Shown: positions 44,787 through 55,559, numbered from the stretch's first letter. The stretch is DNA of 64,000 nt from Acanthosepion pharaonis (GCA_903632075.3 CAHIKZ030002035.1:2352501-2416500), one strand, 5' to 3'. Made by a program: numbers and translations. Notes: generated by a model from the sequence alone, not told the origin.

Positions 44787-45226
44787 TTTTTTCTTAGTTC
44801 ACGGCCTCCACGTACCATCGGCACTCCTTATCCTTATCTCCCCAACCATATTGGTTACTACCAACCAAATGAACTCACACTCTCAAAATTATACTTGTCA
44901 GCTGTTACTTTTAAATCTCTGATTTAGATTACGTCTTAACTTCCATTTGTTATTGGACAACCTATTATCTTTTCATTCTGGTTCAATAGTGAACGAAATG
45001 ACCCGGCGCTGTGAGGGCCTGTTTCACCAAACATGTTAAGATAGTAATGTGACTTTGTTTCTTGAAACCACGCAAGCTCTGCTTGGGTATATCTGTAAAC
45101 AGTACGATAAAACCAAAGGCATTTTGAACCCAGAAAGTCCCTGCACATATATCACCGAAAATATGAAACATATACATATCTATTTACACTATTTACATCG
45201 TTTGAAATAATGTCATCATCTTTTTT

Positions 45227-45330
45227 GCCATATTCACGACGTTTCGGCTGAAATAAAGGGTTCAGTTCGACATTCCAACCACCTGAAGAAAACCGGAGCG
45301 AACAGCGGCCGAAACGTTGTAATAAAAATG
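45227..45330 (+). mobile_element. Family Z tail with hammerhead-like core
   Basis: 'ccacctgaagaaaaccgg' followed by 'cggccgaaacgttgt': a CTGANGA box (45283-45289), helix II and GAAACGTT. A short inverted fragment of the same tail ('gacgtttcggctg') sits at 45237-45250. Confidence 0.5.
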
Positions 45331-45469
45331 GCGACAAAGATGAGGACAATAGTCCGAATAATGTAAATAGTATACATAATACGTCATCTCAGAAATATAG
45401 ACAGATACTATAAGTTTCATGTGCTTCAACACAATCATCAGGCAGCCAGTAATATTTACCGACCTCCCC

Positions 45470-45690
45470 ACAAGGTAGTATGTGGCACAAGGCCAAATTT
45501 AATGGGAAGCAATCCGAGCCTGTAGGCTATGCCAAAAATTCTCCGTAGACTCTGCATAAACTGGGTTAGATCTGTATATCTCCTCGGACGAGACTCTGGC
45601 CATTGGCATAGCCTCATCTGGGTTCCTCTCTACCTGAAGGCAGAGAGTTCGACAAGCGTTAAGAGCTGAGCACGCGGCGCCAGCTCAAGG
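45470..45690 (+). repeat. X repeat
   Basis: 'gtatgtggcacaaggcc', 'gagcctgtaggctatgcc', 'catctgggttcctctctacc' and 'gagagttcgacaagcg' recur at 59738-59935 and 60050-60255. Class unknown. It lies just upstream of the LINE-A copy. Confidence 0.7.
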
Positions 45691-45819
45691 TGCCTAACTA
45701 CCTGATCATCAGAAAGCCAGTGGCTGTAGTAGTAAATTGAGTACCCTATATACCACCGGCCGAGTTCAAATTTGACAGACAAACCAAACTCGCCCGGCAG
45801 GGAGGTTAAATCATCCATC

Positions 45820-47152
45820 CAAGATCTAAAATAGCTGCGAATTATAAAGAACCTCCCATCACTAGAACCTCGTTCTACTATCAACGAGCGGATGACTTCC
45901 TCCGCGATGTCCCCTGGGATGTTGTCTTTACACTCCCTGTCCAAGAATGTGCTTCTGAGGTCTCATCCTGGGTTAAAGCTGGAATCGACGCTTTCATCCC
46001 CTCAAGGAAATTTAAGGTCAAGTCGCACTCCTCCCCTTGATTCTCCGCTGATTGCTCAGCCGCCATTGCCCATAGGAATCACTTCTTTCACATATTTCGT
46101 AGCGACATGTCGGACTGCAATAAACGTCTGTTTGTCTCCGCCCGTAACGAGTGTAAGCGTGTCCTCAACGAAGCTAAGTCAATATTTGCTGCTCGGATGA
46201 AGGAACGTATTGCATCTCGCAAATTTGGCTCCAAAGATTATTGGCGGCTTTGCAAGAGTGTCCTGAACAATAAAAAACCCTCCATACCTCCTTTATTCAA
46301 CCAGTTCGAGGTCTTGACCTCTTCTACCGACAAGGCTGAATGCTTTGCTCGGAAATTCTCATTTAATTCAACGCTCGACTCCTCCGGTGTGCCCATACCA
46401 GACTTCCCTCTAAGAACTGAGGCCCTATTGAGCGGCTTACACATAACCCCGTCATTGGTACTGGGCATTATCTCCAATTTAGACCCCCACAAGGCTAGTG
46501 GTGGAAATGGCATACCAGCCATTGTCTTGAAGAAATGCGCGCCTGAACTAGCGCCCGCCCTCTCTAAACTGTATAATTACTGCCTCAAAGAATCCTGTTT
46601 TCCTGACTGCTGGAAGTCCTCATCCATTTTTCCTGTCTTTAAGAACTCTGGAGACCCCTCTGACGCCTCTAATTACCGTCCTATTAGTCTCCTACCCCTC
46701 TTCGGCAAAGTCTTTGAAGCCCTAATCAATGCCGAAGTGGTTAACCACCTTACATCCCATGATCTGCTCTCAGACAAACAATATGGTTTCCGCTACGCCC
46801 GATCTACAGCTGATGTGCTTACGGCCATCACTGAAACTGTCTACCAAGCTCTTCAAAATAACGGTGAGGCTCGTGCCGTGGCCCTAGACATCTCCAAAGC
46901 GTTTGATAGGGTTTGGCATGCCGGCCTTCTTCGTAAGCTCCAGGGCTATGGTATTACAGATCGATTGTTTGATCTAATACAATCATTCCTGTCAAACCGT
47001 GAATTGAAGGTCGCTCTCAACGGATTCTCCTCCAGTTCCTATCCCACGAACGCAGGTGTTCCCTAAGGCTCCATCCTTGGCCCCACTCTATTCCTTATTT
47101 TCATCAACGACCTTCCTGACGCCATAGATTCCCAAGTTAGCATCTACGCAGT
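45820..47152 (+). pseudogene. LINE-A reverse transcriptase, copy 2 (longest)
   Basis: Reading starts near 45837 ('KEPPITRTSFYYQRADDFL'), with one in-frame TGA at about 46039, then is open from 46107 to 47063 (319 codons): 'NECKRVLNEAKSIFAARMKE', 'GSKDYWRLCKSVLNNKKPS', 'DPHKASGGNGIPAIVLKK', 'SIFPVFKNSGDPSDASNYR' then 'PISLLPLFGKVFEALI', 'DLLSDKQYGFRYARSTADV', 'ARAVALDISKAFDRVWHAG' (motif A, Asp kept), 'YPTNAGVP'. There the codon after GVP is TAA where copy 1 has CAA, a C-to-T change, followed by intact 'GSILGPTLFLIFINDLPD'. The copy stops at about 47152 before YADD. The N-terminal endonuclease is missing. CR1/jockey-type. ATG 46107 is internal, not the native start. Confidence 0.92.
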
Positions 47153-47284
47153 CCTGTTGTAACTAAGTAGTCTAGCATATCTGGACATTGTCCTTGGAAA
47201 TAGCGATAAAGCAGTGAAAGGCTCATCTGTGAGAAAAGAGTTGGAGGGTGGAAAATAATTACTCGTATATATGTGTATATATCG

Positions 47285-47570
47285 GAGGCACTGTGGAGTA
47301 ATGGATATCGACTCGGATCGAGGAATCGAAAAGCCGAGTTCGAATTCCAGTCTTACGTGTTAATACCCTTGGGAAAGGTATGAGTCAGCTTCTTCTCCCC
47401 TCAGCTATAGGTAAATAGCAGGACTCTCCGGTTTCTATAGCCTTGGATGGCAATTGGTCTACCGCAGAAAGAAATGGCAACCTACTGAGGGGAAAAATCT
47501 GCCTCGTCAATCATGCATCGAAAGATACATGATCGCCTAATCGTGTATCACGCATGGCACATAAATGACT
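47285..47570 (+). mobile_element. S1 tRNA-derived SINE, full
   Basis: 'tggagtaatggatatcg', 'gagttcgaattcc', 'cccttgggaaaggtatga', 'ggcaattggtctaccgc' and 'gatacatgatcgcctaa', ending 'aactgac'-like at 47570. The most complete S1 copy. Confidence 0.85.
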
Positions 47571-47574
47571 GACC

Positions 47575-47795
47575 CTTGAGAAAGGTATGAATCCTCTTCC
47601 CCCACCCCGAGCTGTGGGTAAATAGCAGGACAGGCCGTGTTCTATAGACTTGGATGGCAAATGGTCTACTGCAGAAAGAAAAGCAACCTACAGCGGGAAA
47701 GAATCTGCCTCGTCAGTCATGTATCGAAAGATACATGATCGCCTAAGCGTGTATAACGCATGGCACATAACTAACTGACCTTTCGTCCACCGGGG
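47575..47795 (+). mobile_element. S1 SINE, second copy without head
   Basis: Starts at 'cttgagaaaggtatgaatcc' and repeats the S1 body to 'cacataactaactgac'. It follows the first copy head to tail, missing the tRNA head: a tandem duplication or insertion in register. Confidence 0.8.
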
Positions 47796-48150
47796 TAGAT
47801 TGTTCTAGTTCCACGTGCCATGCCTCTTCCGGATGTGCCAGTTATTTTCCTTTAACTCAACTCTCCAAGTCTGGTTCACCACTGCTGTGGTTTGGTATTG
47901 AACTCAAGGCTCTTTGAGTTAAAGAGAAAAAAACTGAAACATCTGGAAGAGTCATGGCACGTGGAACTAGAACAATCTACCCCCCCTCCCCCGGTGAACG
48001 AAATAAAGGGTTCGGTTTGAAATTCCAGTCACCTGAAGAAGGCCGGAAGGTACAACGGCTGAAACTTTGTTAGTCTAAGAACCAAAATGAGCATACTTGT
48101 CCGTATATCAAAGTCTAACAATGATAATAAGAATAAAGGTAACTTCCTCA
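47793..48150 (+). mobile_element. Family Z element with inverted arms
   Basis: 47793-47842 ('agattgttctagttccacg') is the reverse complement of 47938-47990. The right-hand copy continues in plus orientation through 'gggttcggtttgaaattcc' to the hammerhead-like 'cacctgaagaaggccgg' (CTGAAGA at 48033-48039) and 'ggctgaaactttg', where two core bases are mutated. Confidence 0.65.
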
Positions 48151-48479
48151 CAAGTCTACGATTATAAATATGAATTTAATTGTATATATCTGATAAATGT
48201 AAATTAATATTTAGATCTGTAGAACATCATCTATCTTTGCCTTATAATCTCTTACATTTCAGATATCCCAAGAAAAAAGACTTCTTTGCTGACATCTGAG
48301 TAGTCCCTAAAAGAATCTGACAACTTTTTCATCTTCAATATAGTTGAAACTGTGTCTAAATATGAAAACCAAGTTTTAAATAATTCTATATAGATATTAA
48401 CTACTCTTTTCCCACCCTTATATTTGAGACATGAGTGGCTTGTAAAAAGTATAGAGATCACGGTTTTTCTTTACATTAA

Positions 48480-49080
48480 TTACATTATTCGGACTGTTAT
48501 CCTCATTTTCATCGCCATATCCACAACGTTTTGGCCGTTGTAGTCTCCGGCCTTCTTCAGTTGATTGGATCTCTGAGATGAGGTATTATGATTATTTACA
48601 TTATTTACATTATTCGGACTGTTATCCTCATCTTCATTGTCATATTCACAACGTTTCGGCTTCTATATCTCTGAGATGAGAAAATTTGATTAATTACATT
48701 ATTTACATTCGGACCGTTATCTTCATCTTCCTCGCCATATTCACAATGTTTCGGCCGTTGTACGCTCCGGCCTTCTTCAGGTGATTGGATCTCTGAGATG
48801 TGGTATTATGATTACTTACATTAGTTACATTATTCGGACTGTTATCCTCATCTTATTCGCCATATTCACAACGTTTCGGCCATTATAGGTTCCGGCCTTC
48901 TTCAGTTGATTGGAATTTCGAACCGAACCCTTTACTTCGTCCACTGGAGTAGACTGTTCTAGTTCCACGTTCCATGCCTCTTCCGGATGTATCATTTATT
49001 TTTCTTTCACCCAAAGAGCTGTGAGTTCAATACCAGGCCACGGCATTGGTGAACCAAACTTGGACAGTTGAATTAAAGGG
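48480..49080 (-). mobile_element. Tandem family Z tails, four units of 126 bp
   Basis: 'ggactgttatcctcat' recurs at 48491, 48617, 48711 and 48837; the second unit lacks about 32 bp. On the minus strand each full unit holds 'ctgaagaaggccgg', 'ggccgaaac(g/a)ttgtg' and 'atctcagagat'. The last unit joins the Z body ('gtccactggagtagactg') at 48940. From 48150 to 48480 nothing else is seen. Confidence 0.75.
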
Positions 49081-49109
49081 AAATAACTCAGACATCAATC
49101 GTCCACCAG

Positions 49110-49450
49110 ACATTCGAAAGAGAGGAGTTTTCCACCATACAATCCTATTGCTACAGACGAAAAGTGACAAGCCTCTCGCTACTCAATTTTCCTTGAAGGT
49201 GTTCTAACGAGCTATATTCTTTTGTTTCACCAGTTCAGACCTCCACAGACATTCACAGCTAGTACTCGCCATTCCATGTTCACAGGGTCGACCCCTCGTC
49301 ATTCCCTTTGTACTCCATTAGTAAGGAGTAAGTTCCACTCAGACAGCTTCTTCGACAGAACACACTTCGTGGAACAGACATTGGGAAATATGATTCCACG
49401 ACAACTAGAATCTTAATCTCTTCAAGTCTAAGGGTAACCATTATCTATCC
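49110..49450 (+). pseudogene. LINE-D, C-terminal end
   Basis: Plus frame: 'PPQTFTASTRHSMFTG', 'SLCTPLVRSKFHSDSFFDRT' and 'NMIPRQLES', the end of a CR1-like ORF2 related to, but distinct from, LINE-A. The same zone is at 62540-63010 (+) and 57735-58330 (-). Upstream part frameshifted. Confidence 0.65.
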
Positions 49451-50364
49451 TACTTATTCTGATAATATGCACTTTTTACTTTCTGCTTTTATGCTCTTAC
49501 ATTAACCTCTTTCAGTATTCCTCTACCTTGAGTGGCTCTTACACTTTTTATACTACTGATGAACAATAGTATAAAAAAAATCATCCTGTCGACATTACTA
49601 CCCTCTATCTACAAGGGTATCTACATCTGAACAAAGAGACGAACTTAAGGAGGAGTGAATAGTGTTAATGTTAATCCCTTTAGCGGTTGAATTTATTTTT
49701 AGAATGCCATTCCTATAATCTATCGTATGGAGACTTTTATCCAAGTTTAAAATATATATGGCAAGAAAAATCATTTGGCCCGAACCTCTATACATTTCGT
49801 CCCACGTCCAAACCATCAAGGTCTACTTACTTGTGCAAACTTTATGAAGTTGTTCAATAAGGGCTTTTATTCGAACTTCAGATTGTCAGCTTAAATTATG
49901 CAACAGCTGTTAGCGATTTGAACCACCAAGTTCTCGGTTTTATGCTCAAACCATCGAGATATACATTTGACGCTTGTCAGTAACAAATATTTTCAACATG
50001 GTCTTTCAAATGGCAATTTTTAAAGAATGCTTTTTTAATATACGTTTTATAAATTTTAAATGCTTTTCTTTCCGGCACTACTTAAATTTGCTGGTCCGCT
50101 CATAAAAATAGGGAAGACTTTTTTTTAAACAATTTTTGAAGATTAGCAGTCATTTGTGAAATCAAAAGATATTGATTTTTTTTATTATTTTAGAAAGTGT
50201 GTGTGTGTGGGGGGGCTTCTGCTCATAATATAAATATAGTGTCAAGTTGACCCCTGACTTCTTGAAGAATTAGCTCCCCTTTTTTTAATTTACTAATGTT
50301 AAGTTTGGAACTGTGCTTACGTCATAGATAACTGCGTACAATTACGTTAGTATACGGTTTACTT
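49451..50364. other. No recognised gene
   Basis: AT-rich with a short G-run near 50210. No motif or partner repeat. Confidence 0.35.
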
Positions 50365-50495
50365 TGACGTAGTATAATGTTTATTCAAGCTTGTGTCTTT
50401 AGATCAATTACTACGAAGTAGTGAGTTCGATAGTTTCGGCCTTGACGCCCCATACTTCCAGCCTTGTGCCACAATTATGCAACGCTTAGTAAATA
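50365..50495 (+). mobile_element. S2 tRNA-derived SINE, diverged
   Basis: 'gacgtagtataatg', 'gtgagttcgatag', 'ccatacttccagccttgtgc' and 'caacgcttagtaaata' match 5875-6015. It directly precedes the 5S-headed SINE. Confidence 0.6.
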
Positions 50496-50499
50496 ACTA

Positions 50500-50925
50500 T
50501 TACAATGGATTACGGCCATATCACGTTGAATTACCGGTTCCCGTACGATCACCGAAGTTAAGCAACATTGAGCCTGATCAGTACTTAGATGGATGACCGC
50601 TTGGGAATACCAGGTGCTTGTAAGCTTGGATGTGCGGGTGGTGTCGTGGATAATGGCTCGGAATTAGTAATCTGATAGTCGAATTCTAATTCTTGTTGGG
50701 TTCGTTATATTCACTTACGTGGAAATACCATTGGGAAAAGTATGAACCCACCTCTCCTTCTCCAGCTATGGGTTAATTAGTAATACTTGTGTCACTAAAC
50801 CATTATTATCTCTGAAAATAGATTCTTACAATCTAAAAATATTTTCTGGCTTTAAATAACCTATAAAGGGTTGCTAAGCCGTAGAAAACGAATCAATCAA
50901 TCACTATTACGAATTAAGAACAATA
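50500..50925 (+). mobile_element. Composite 5S-rRNA/tRNA SINE, copy 2 (best head)
   Basis: 5S-like head from 'ggattacggccatatcacg' through 'gatcaccgaagttaagcaac', 'cctgatcagtacttagatgg', 'gaccgcttgggaataccagg' to 'cttgtaagcttgg'. tRNA-like unit from 50633 ('tgtcgtggataatggctcgg'). Body 'ctatgggttaattagtaat' and 'aacctataaagggttg'. Tail 'aatcaatcaatcac'. 5S elements needed for TFIIIA/pol III are recognisable but mutated. Confidence 0.88.
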
Positions 50926-50929
50926 AAAG

Positions 50930-51530
50930 AACAGGAATTAAGAAGACAGAAGATAACGATTTTGAAGATCAAAGGTGACTGCGAAGCAAGAAGCTGGAAG
51001 ACAGTTACACAAGTGAGAAAGAAACTGTTAGCATTTCAACTGCAAAATGATGAGACCTTGCCGCCAATCTAGTACTGCGCTTAAATTCATAAAATCTAGA
51101 TACAACAGAGGAAAGCTTATCAGAGTAATTATCATGAAAGTTTTTATACAAAAGACACAAGGAAACTACGTTACGGTGATGGGGAAGTGGCTGAAACTGC
51201 GATGCCAAGTCAGGACCAATAACATTGCAGATACATCTTTGGATTGTATCAAGAATCTCTAAATATATACCAGAAGCTCCAGACCAGATGTGGTAACAAT
51301 ATTCAACGCAAGGACAAATGGTAGACTTATAAATATGTAAAATAGATTCTGTCGAGAAAAATTGCCTAGTACGATACATTGAATCATCTTTCTTTTCAGC
51401 AGATCTGGCAATAGATTCAAAATAGTCTTCACATTTCATGTCAGAGAAGGCGTAATGAGTCACTTTTCTGGCGATTAGTATCAGTAATTCTAATGGAAGA
51501 TAAAACGGGTTTTCTAATTTTATTTAAAGC
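50930..51530 (-). pseudogene. LINE-A, thumb to C-terminus
   Basis: Minus frame 51005-51463, 152 codons open: 'KCEDYFESIARSAEKKDD', 'RTRQFFSTESILHIYKSTIC', 'PCVEYCYHIWSGASGIYLEI', 'GPDLASQFQPLPHHRNVVS', 'DKLSSVVSRFYEFKRSTRLA'. This is the thumb and C-terminal region of the CR1/jockey-type ORF2. 5'-truncated before the RT palm. Confidence 0.88.
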
Positions 51531-51599
51531 TATTTCTTTTATTTCAAGTCCAGTCTAACTTATTATTATTATTCTCTATGAAGAAGATAGAATAAACTG

Positions 51600-51730
51600 T
51601 TAGCATATAACTTACACTTACATTGAATCATTTCAACTGTAAAATGATGAGACCTAGCAGCCAATCTAGTACTGCGCTTAAATTCATAAAGTCTAGGTAC
51701 AATAAAGGAAAGTTCATCAGAACAATTACC
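51600..51730 (-). pseudogene. LINE-A C-terminal fragment
   Basis: Minus translation 'CSDELSFIVPRLYEFKRS' with 'TRLAARSHHFTVEMI' and 'KCKLYANSLF'. It is abutted on its 5' side (51730) by a family Z tail; the 108-codon frame that spans both is a chimera of two repeats. Confidence 0.75.
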
Positions 51731-51734
51731 ATTA

Positions 51735-52050
51735 CTTACATTATTTACATTATTCGGACTGTTATCCTCAACTTCATTGACATATTCACAACGTTTCGGC
51801 TGCTGTACCCTCCGGCCTTCGTCAGGTGATTGGAATTTCGAACCGAACCTTTTATTTCGTCCACCGGGGTAGATTGTTCTATTTCCACGTACCATGCCTC
51901 TTCCAGATGTCTCAGCTATTTCCCTTTAACTCAACTCTCTAAGTTTTTGGTTCACCACTGCTGTGGCCTAGTATTGAACTCACAACTCTTTCGGTCTAGT
52001 CATTGGATCTAACCAACGTCTTTATCCACTGGGCCATGTAAATGTTTATC
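51735..52050 (-). mobile_element. Family Z SINE: tRNA head plus hammerhead-like tail
   Basis: Minus strand, 5' to 3': tRNA-like head (A-box-like 'tggcccagtggataaag', B-box-like 'gtgagttcaatac', 51945-52045), body 'tctggaagaggcatgg' and 'taccccggtggacgaa', then 51833-51781: helix I 'ccaatcac', CTGACGA, helix II, 'gccgaaacgtt', helix I partner 'gtgaatatg'. Tail 'ccgaataatgtaaataat'. The most complete member of the family. Confidence 0.6.
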
Positions 52051-52084
52051 CACTGGGCCATGAATAATGTGAATAATGTAAGTA

Positions 52085-52640
52085 ATCATAATAACTCATC
52101 TCAGAGATACAGACGGATAGCAATTAACATGAAAGTATTTATAGGAAAGGCACAAGGATGCTACTTTAAGGTGGTTGGGAAGTTACTAAACCTGAAATGC
52201 CAGTTCAGGACCAATAACATTGCAGATTCGCCTTTTTACTTGATTAAGAATATTTAAGTATATAACAGAAGCATCAGTCTAGATTTGGTAGAAATATTCA
52301 GTACATGAATGAATTGTAAATTTATAAAAATCTAAGATAGTTTCTGGCGAGAAAAAATAGTCTAGCACGAGACAGCCAACCAGTTTTCCTACCAGTACAC
52401 CTAGCAATTGATACAATATAATTTTTTCATGTTAGCTTGAAAAGGTGCAATGAATCACTCTCCTGGAGGTTAGCATCAGCCATACTGGTGGAAGGCAAAA
52501 AGAGTTCTCTCAGACGATTAAAAGAGAGCCGTTTCATTTTGGGGGCGTTAAAATTAACAAGCTATTCATTGCTTCAGTTATCAGCAGAAAGTAGATCACT
52601 TTTGAGATCAGCTGCCAATTTGACCGTATCAAATTGATCA
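52085..52640 (-). pseudogene. LINE-A, thumb region
   Basis: The antisense of 'NLAADLKSDL', 'LVNF' and 'LSFNRL'-type text lies at 52500-52625, and of 'YLEI'-type connection text at 52190-52300; plus-strand 'ggaccaataacattgcagat' is shared with 51205 and 57165. Multiple frameshifts. Confidence 0.65.
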
Positions 52641-52779
52641 AACTTAATATTAAGAAGAAAAGGACTCTCTGGAGAACCATGATTAACTTCATTGTGGCGA
52701 GAAGTTATTAAAAAAATCTTTATTAGCAGACTGATTACTGTCGTTATGAGGTATAAAAAGTGTAGTTTGTAATTTTAAT

Positions 52780-53090
52780 CGTTAATGACGCGGAAACTGG
52801 AAATGTCAAGCCCAGTTCAAATACCGGCTTAGTCTTCTACATCTATTTTAGCACGCCCTTATGAAAAGGCATGAACCCATCTTGTCTCCTCCTTCCCGCT
52901 ATGGGTTAAATAATAGCGTAGACTGGCTCTCTAGCTTTGAGTGGAAACCAGTCTAGGAGAAAGACTATTCTGAATATAAAAATATGGACTATGAAACTGG
53001 AAACCACTCTGCTATCCAAGAAGTTCCCAGATTATAAAGAACGGGATTCTGTGGAGGACCATGATTGCCTACGGCCTGAAAAGATATGGT
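52780..53090 (+). mobile_element. SINE-B with RTE-derived 3' tail
   Basis: 'aagcccagttcaaataccgg', 'gctatgggttaaataatagc', 'agactggctctctagc', 'ccactctgctatccaag' and tail 'gtggaggaccatgattgcc' with 'tacggcctgaaaag', ending in an A-rich run. Same architecture as 38295-38640 in the opposite orientation. Confidence 0.7.
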
Positions 53091-53214
53091 AAAAAAAAAA
53101 GGAAAAAAAAAAGAAAACTTAATAAAATATTTGTTGTCGTTATCGGATGTAAAAGGGCGTATTCCAATTTTAATTAGATTTGAAAACGTAAACAACAATA
53201 GGAGTGAAAACATA

Positions 53215-53554
53215 GATGTATTTACCATCTGAGCCACAGCTGCCTAGGATGGGTAACGGTTTATTACGTGTCTTGCACCCATTATAAACACTCCTAAATA
53301 TTTCTTGAACAAAGCCAGTTTTCGTTCAGAGTTAGATTCTTGAGACACCCAGTGCGGAACGAACTCATTCGCTATGGTGAACACAACTATCCCTAGCACA
53401 CCTATAACAAGAAGCTTGATTTCAAACGTGGCGCAAGAGCCCTACCCTCTCGTCTTATATACTTGTAAAATCCGCGATAACGATGCTGTTCAATTGAGTT
53501 CACAATTACAAACCCGTCTGACAACACACCCTATCCCAATGATGTAAGTCATCG

Positions 53555-53601
<47 letters not shown>

Positions 53602-53667
53602 ACTCGTTCTTTTTCCTTTTAATGACTCTAATCTGAAGCCAACGACATCGTCCGCTGTGACATCATC
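53215..53667 (+). repeat. 450-bp repeat, inverted partner of 37737-38185
   Basis: Order mirrored: 'atgggtaacggtttat', 'ggcgcaagagccctaccctc', 'acaaacccgtctgacaac', 'aatgatgtaagtcatcgtc', (TTTC)n at 53553-53600, 'agccaacgacatcg'. Identity by eye about 85%. Confidence 0.85.
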
Positions 53668-53889
53668 ATTTGATTAACGAATCATATCGCAGCTTTTCAC
53701 AAAATCTGTCTCTTTGTTTAAAAAAGTATCACGAGTTGTATGCATGTACAATGTGTGTACATCCGAATGTTCAACTATGTGTATACATGAATGGGTGTGC
53801 ACACACAAACACACGTGTGTATGGATGCTCATGTTTATTTATGTTTTTATATTTGGATTTGATTAAATTAATGTAGATTTTTTGTCTTT

Positions 53890-54395
53890 TGTTTATTCAG
53901 TTCGATGTAACATAATGGTTACCAAGCTCGTAATGTAATTGTTACCGACTCTGTAATGTGGCGATTACCGAACTGGCAATGTAATGGTTACCAAGTTAGT
54001 AGTGTAATAGTTACTGATTCCGTAATGAAATGGTTACTGAACCTTTAATATAATGGTTATCGAGCTCGTAATGTAATTGTTACCAAGTCTGTAATGTGGT
54101 GATTACCGAACTGGTAATGTAATGGTTACCAAGTTAGTAATGTAATAATTACCGATTCTGTAATAAAATGGTTACTGAACCTTTAATATAATGGTTATAG
54201 GGCTCGTAATTAAATAGTTACCTAGCCCGTAACGCAATGGTTACCGAGACTGTAATATAATGTTATCGATCTCGTAATGTAATAATTACCGAGCATGTAA
54301 TATAACGGTTACCGAGCCCGTAGCGTAATGGTTACCGAGACTGTAATATAAGGGTTAACGAGTTATGTAATTGTTACCGCGCTTATCTCGTAGAA
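53890..54395 (+). repeat. 23-bp minisatellite with 138-bp higher order
   Basis: Unit 'aatgtaatggttaccgagct' plus 3 bp, over 20 units. The sextet from 'gcaatgtaatggttacc' (53978) recurs at 54116, a 138-bp (6 x 23) higher-order period. The unit resembles the A-box region of the S2 SINE ('gtgtaatggttagcaag'). Confidence 0.9.
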
Positions 54396-54494
54396 CTTCT
54401 ATATTGGTTGGTTGATTGGTCATTACTTAGTACTCAGTAATTGCGTCCTTGTGCCAGATTAATCTAATTCTAGTAATTAACTTTTCAAATGTGA

Positions 54495-54625
54495 TTTGGA
54501 TGCCTCGACAGGGTATAATTGTTAGCAAGATAGTCCAGCAAAAAACTACTTCTAGGTTCGAGTCATACTGGGTGTCCATTAATTGTGTCTTTGTGTCAGG
54601 TACATTTTAGTAAATACATACCTAT
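54495..54625 (+). mobile_element. S2 tRNA-derived SINE
   Basis: 'gggtataattgttagcaag', 'ctaggttcgagtcatactgg', 'attgtgtctttgtgtcag' and 'tagtaaata' match the S2 order. From 54626 to 55080 nothing is recognised. Confidence 0.6.
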
Positions 54626-55079
54626 CAAGTTCAGAGCACTTACATTAGTTCGGAATGAGTTGGAGTGTGCTTGCTTGAGATTTAAGTATGGCTTAGTCAC
54701 GTGTCATGAGTAATTATTCGGGATTGGCAGTCGTTCGACCTGCATAAATTAAATTCTTAACAAAGAACTTATAACGAGGAAACTATTTCGAAAGACATTT
54801 GTGCAGTGTTTGATAATGAAGGAAGAAGGGGAGAAAAACTTGTCAAAACTTTAAAACTTTAACTTTTTTTTTCTTGTAAGAACAAAAATAAGAAACAATT
54901 TATTTTTCTTATATTTTACATACATGCAAGATCTCCACTGTACGGCGAACGCGAGACAACAGCGGTAAAAAGATGGCTTCCGCTTTCTTTATCATACGAT
55001 AATCAAACACGTTCAAATATTGCCTCTACATGTCGTAGAAATAAACATCGTGACGTTCACTACTGTATTTTCTTCAAAT

Positions 55080-55370
55080 GACATGTCCTTTCAGGACGTA
55101 GATGATCATGGCCCTCCGCAGATTCCTTTTCTTTATAGGCTGTGAATTGAAACGATCATTTGGGAAAAAAGATGATGGAATGTTTTCCCGTTTTCTTCTC
55201 CCGATTTTCAATTCAAAATAGTATTTCTTCTAAACTGGCTACCATCCAAGGCTCGGCTTACTCTACCATTATAATTTATAGCTGGGGGGAGGAGAAGAGA
55301 TGTAGTTGTCTTTCCCAAAAGCATTAGGGAAAAAATGAGTGCAATAGTCTAAGTCAAAATTTAATCTCGA
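55080..55370 (-). mobile_element. SINE-B with RTE-derived tail
   Basis: 'gacatgtcctttcaggacg' and 'gatcatggccctccgcag' are the RTE terminal text (antisense). Beyond it the SINE-B body is recognisable ('actggctaccatccaagg', 'tatagctgggggg'), decayed towards the head. Confidence 0.6.
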
Positions 55371-55559
55371 CTGACAACAATTATTCTACACATATTATTG
55401 CACACTAATGCTGATAAGAACGAGGGAATTATAACCATTTACAAAATTAGAGATTGCATTCAGCGCATTTAGTTACAAAATCCAAAAGGAATTGTAAAAA
55501 AATTCTGTCTGAGTTTCTGGGATGAGGAGTTATCAATATTTATACGATTTAGATTTGGA

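Noticed and set aside
44497..44922. 141-codon Cys/Val-rich frame
   Set aside because: Mostly translated (TG)n and hairpin arms.
47285..47370. True tRNA gene
   Set aside because: A- and B-box-like sequences are present but no acceptor stem or anticodon loop closes; it is a SINE head.
50500..50640. Functional 5S rRNA gene
   Set aside because: Conserved core has many substitutions, the 3' end runs into a tRNA-like SINE unit, and no T-run terminator follows at the gene end.
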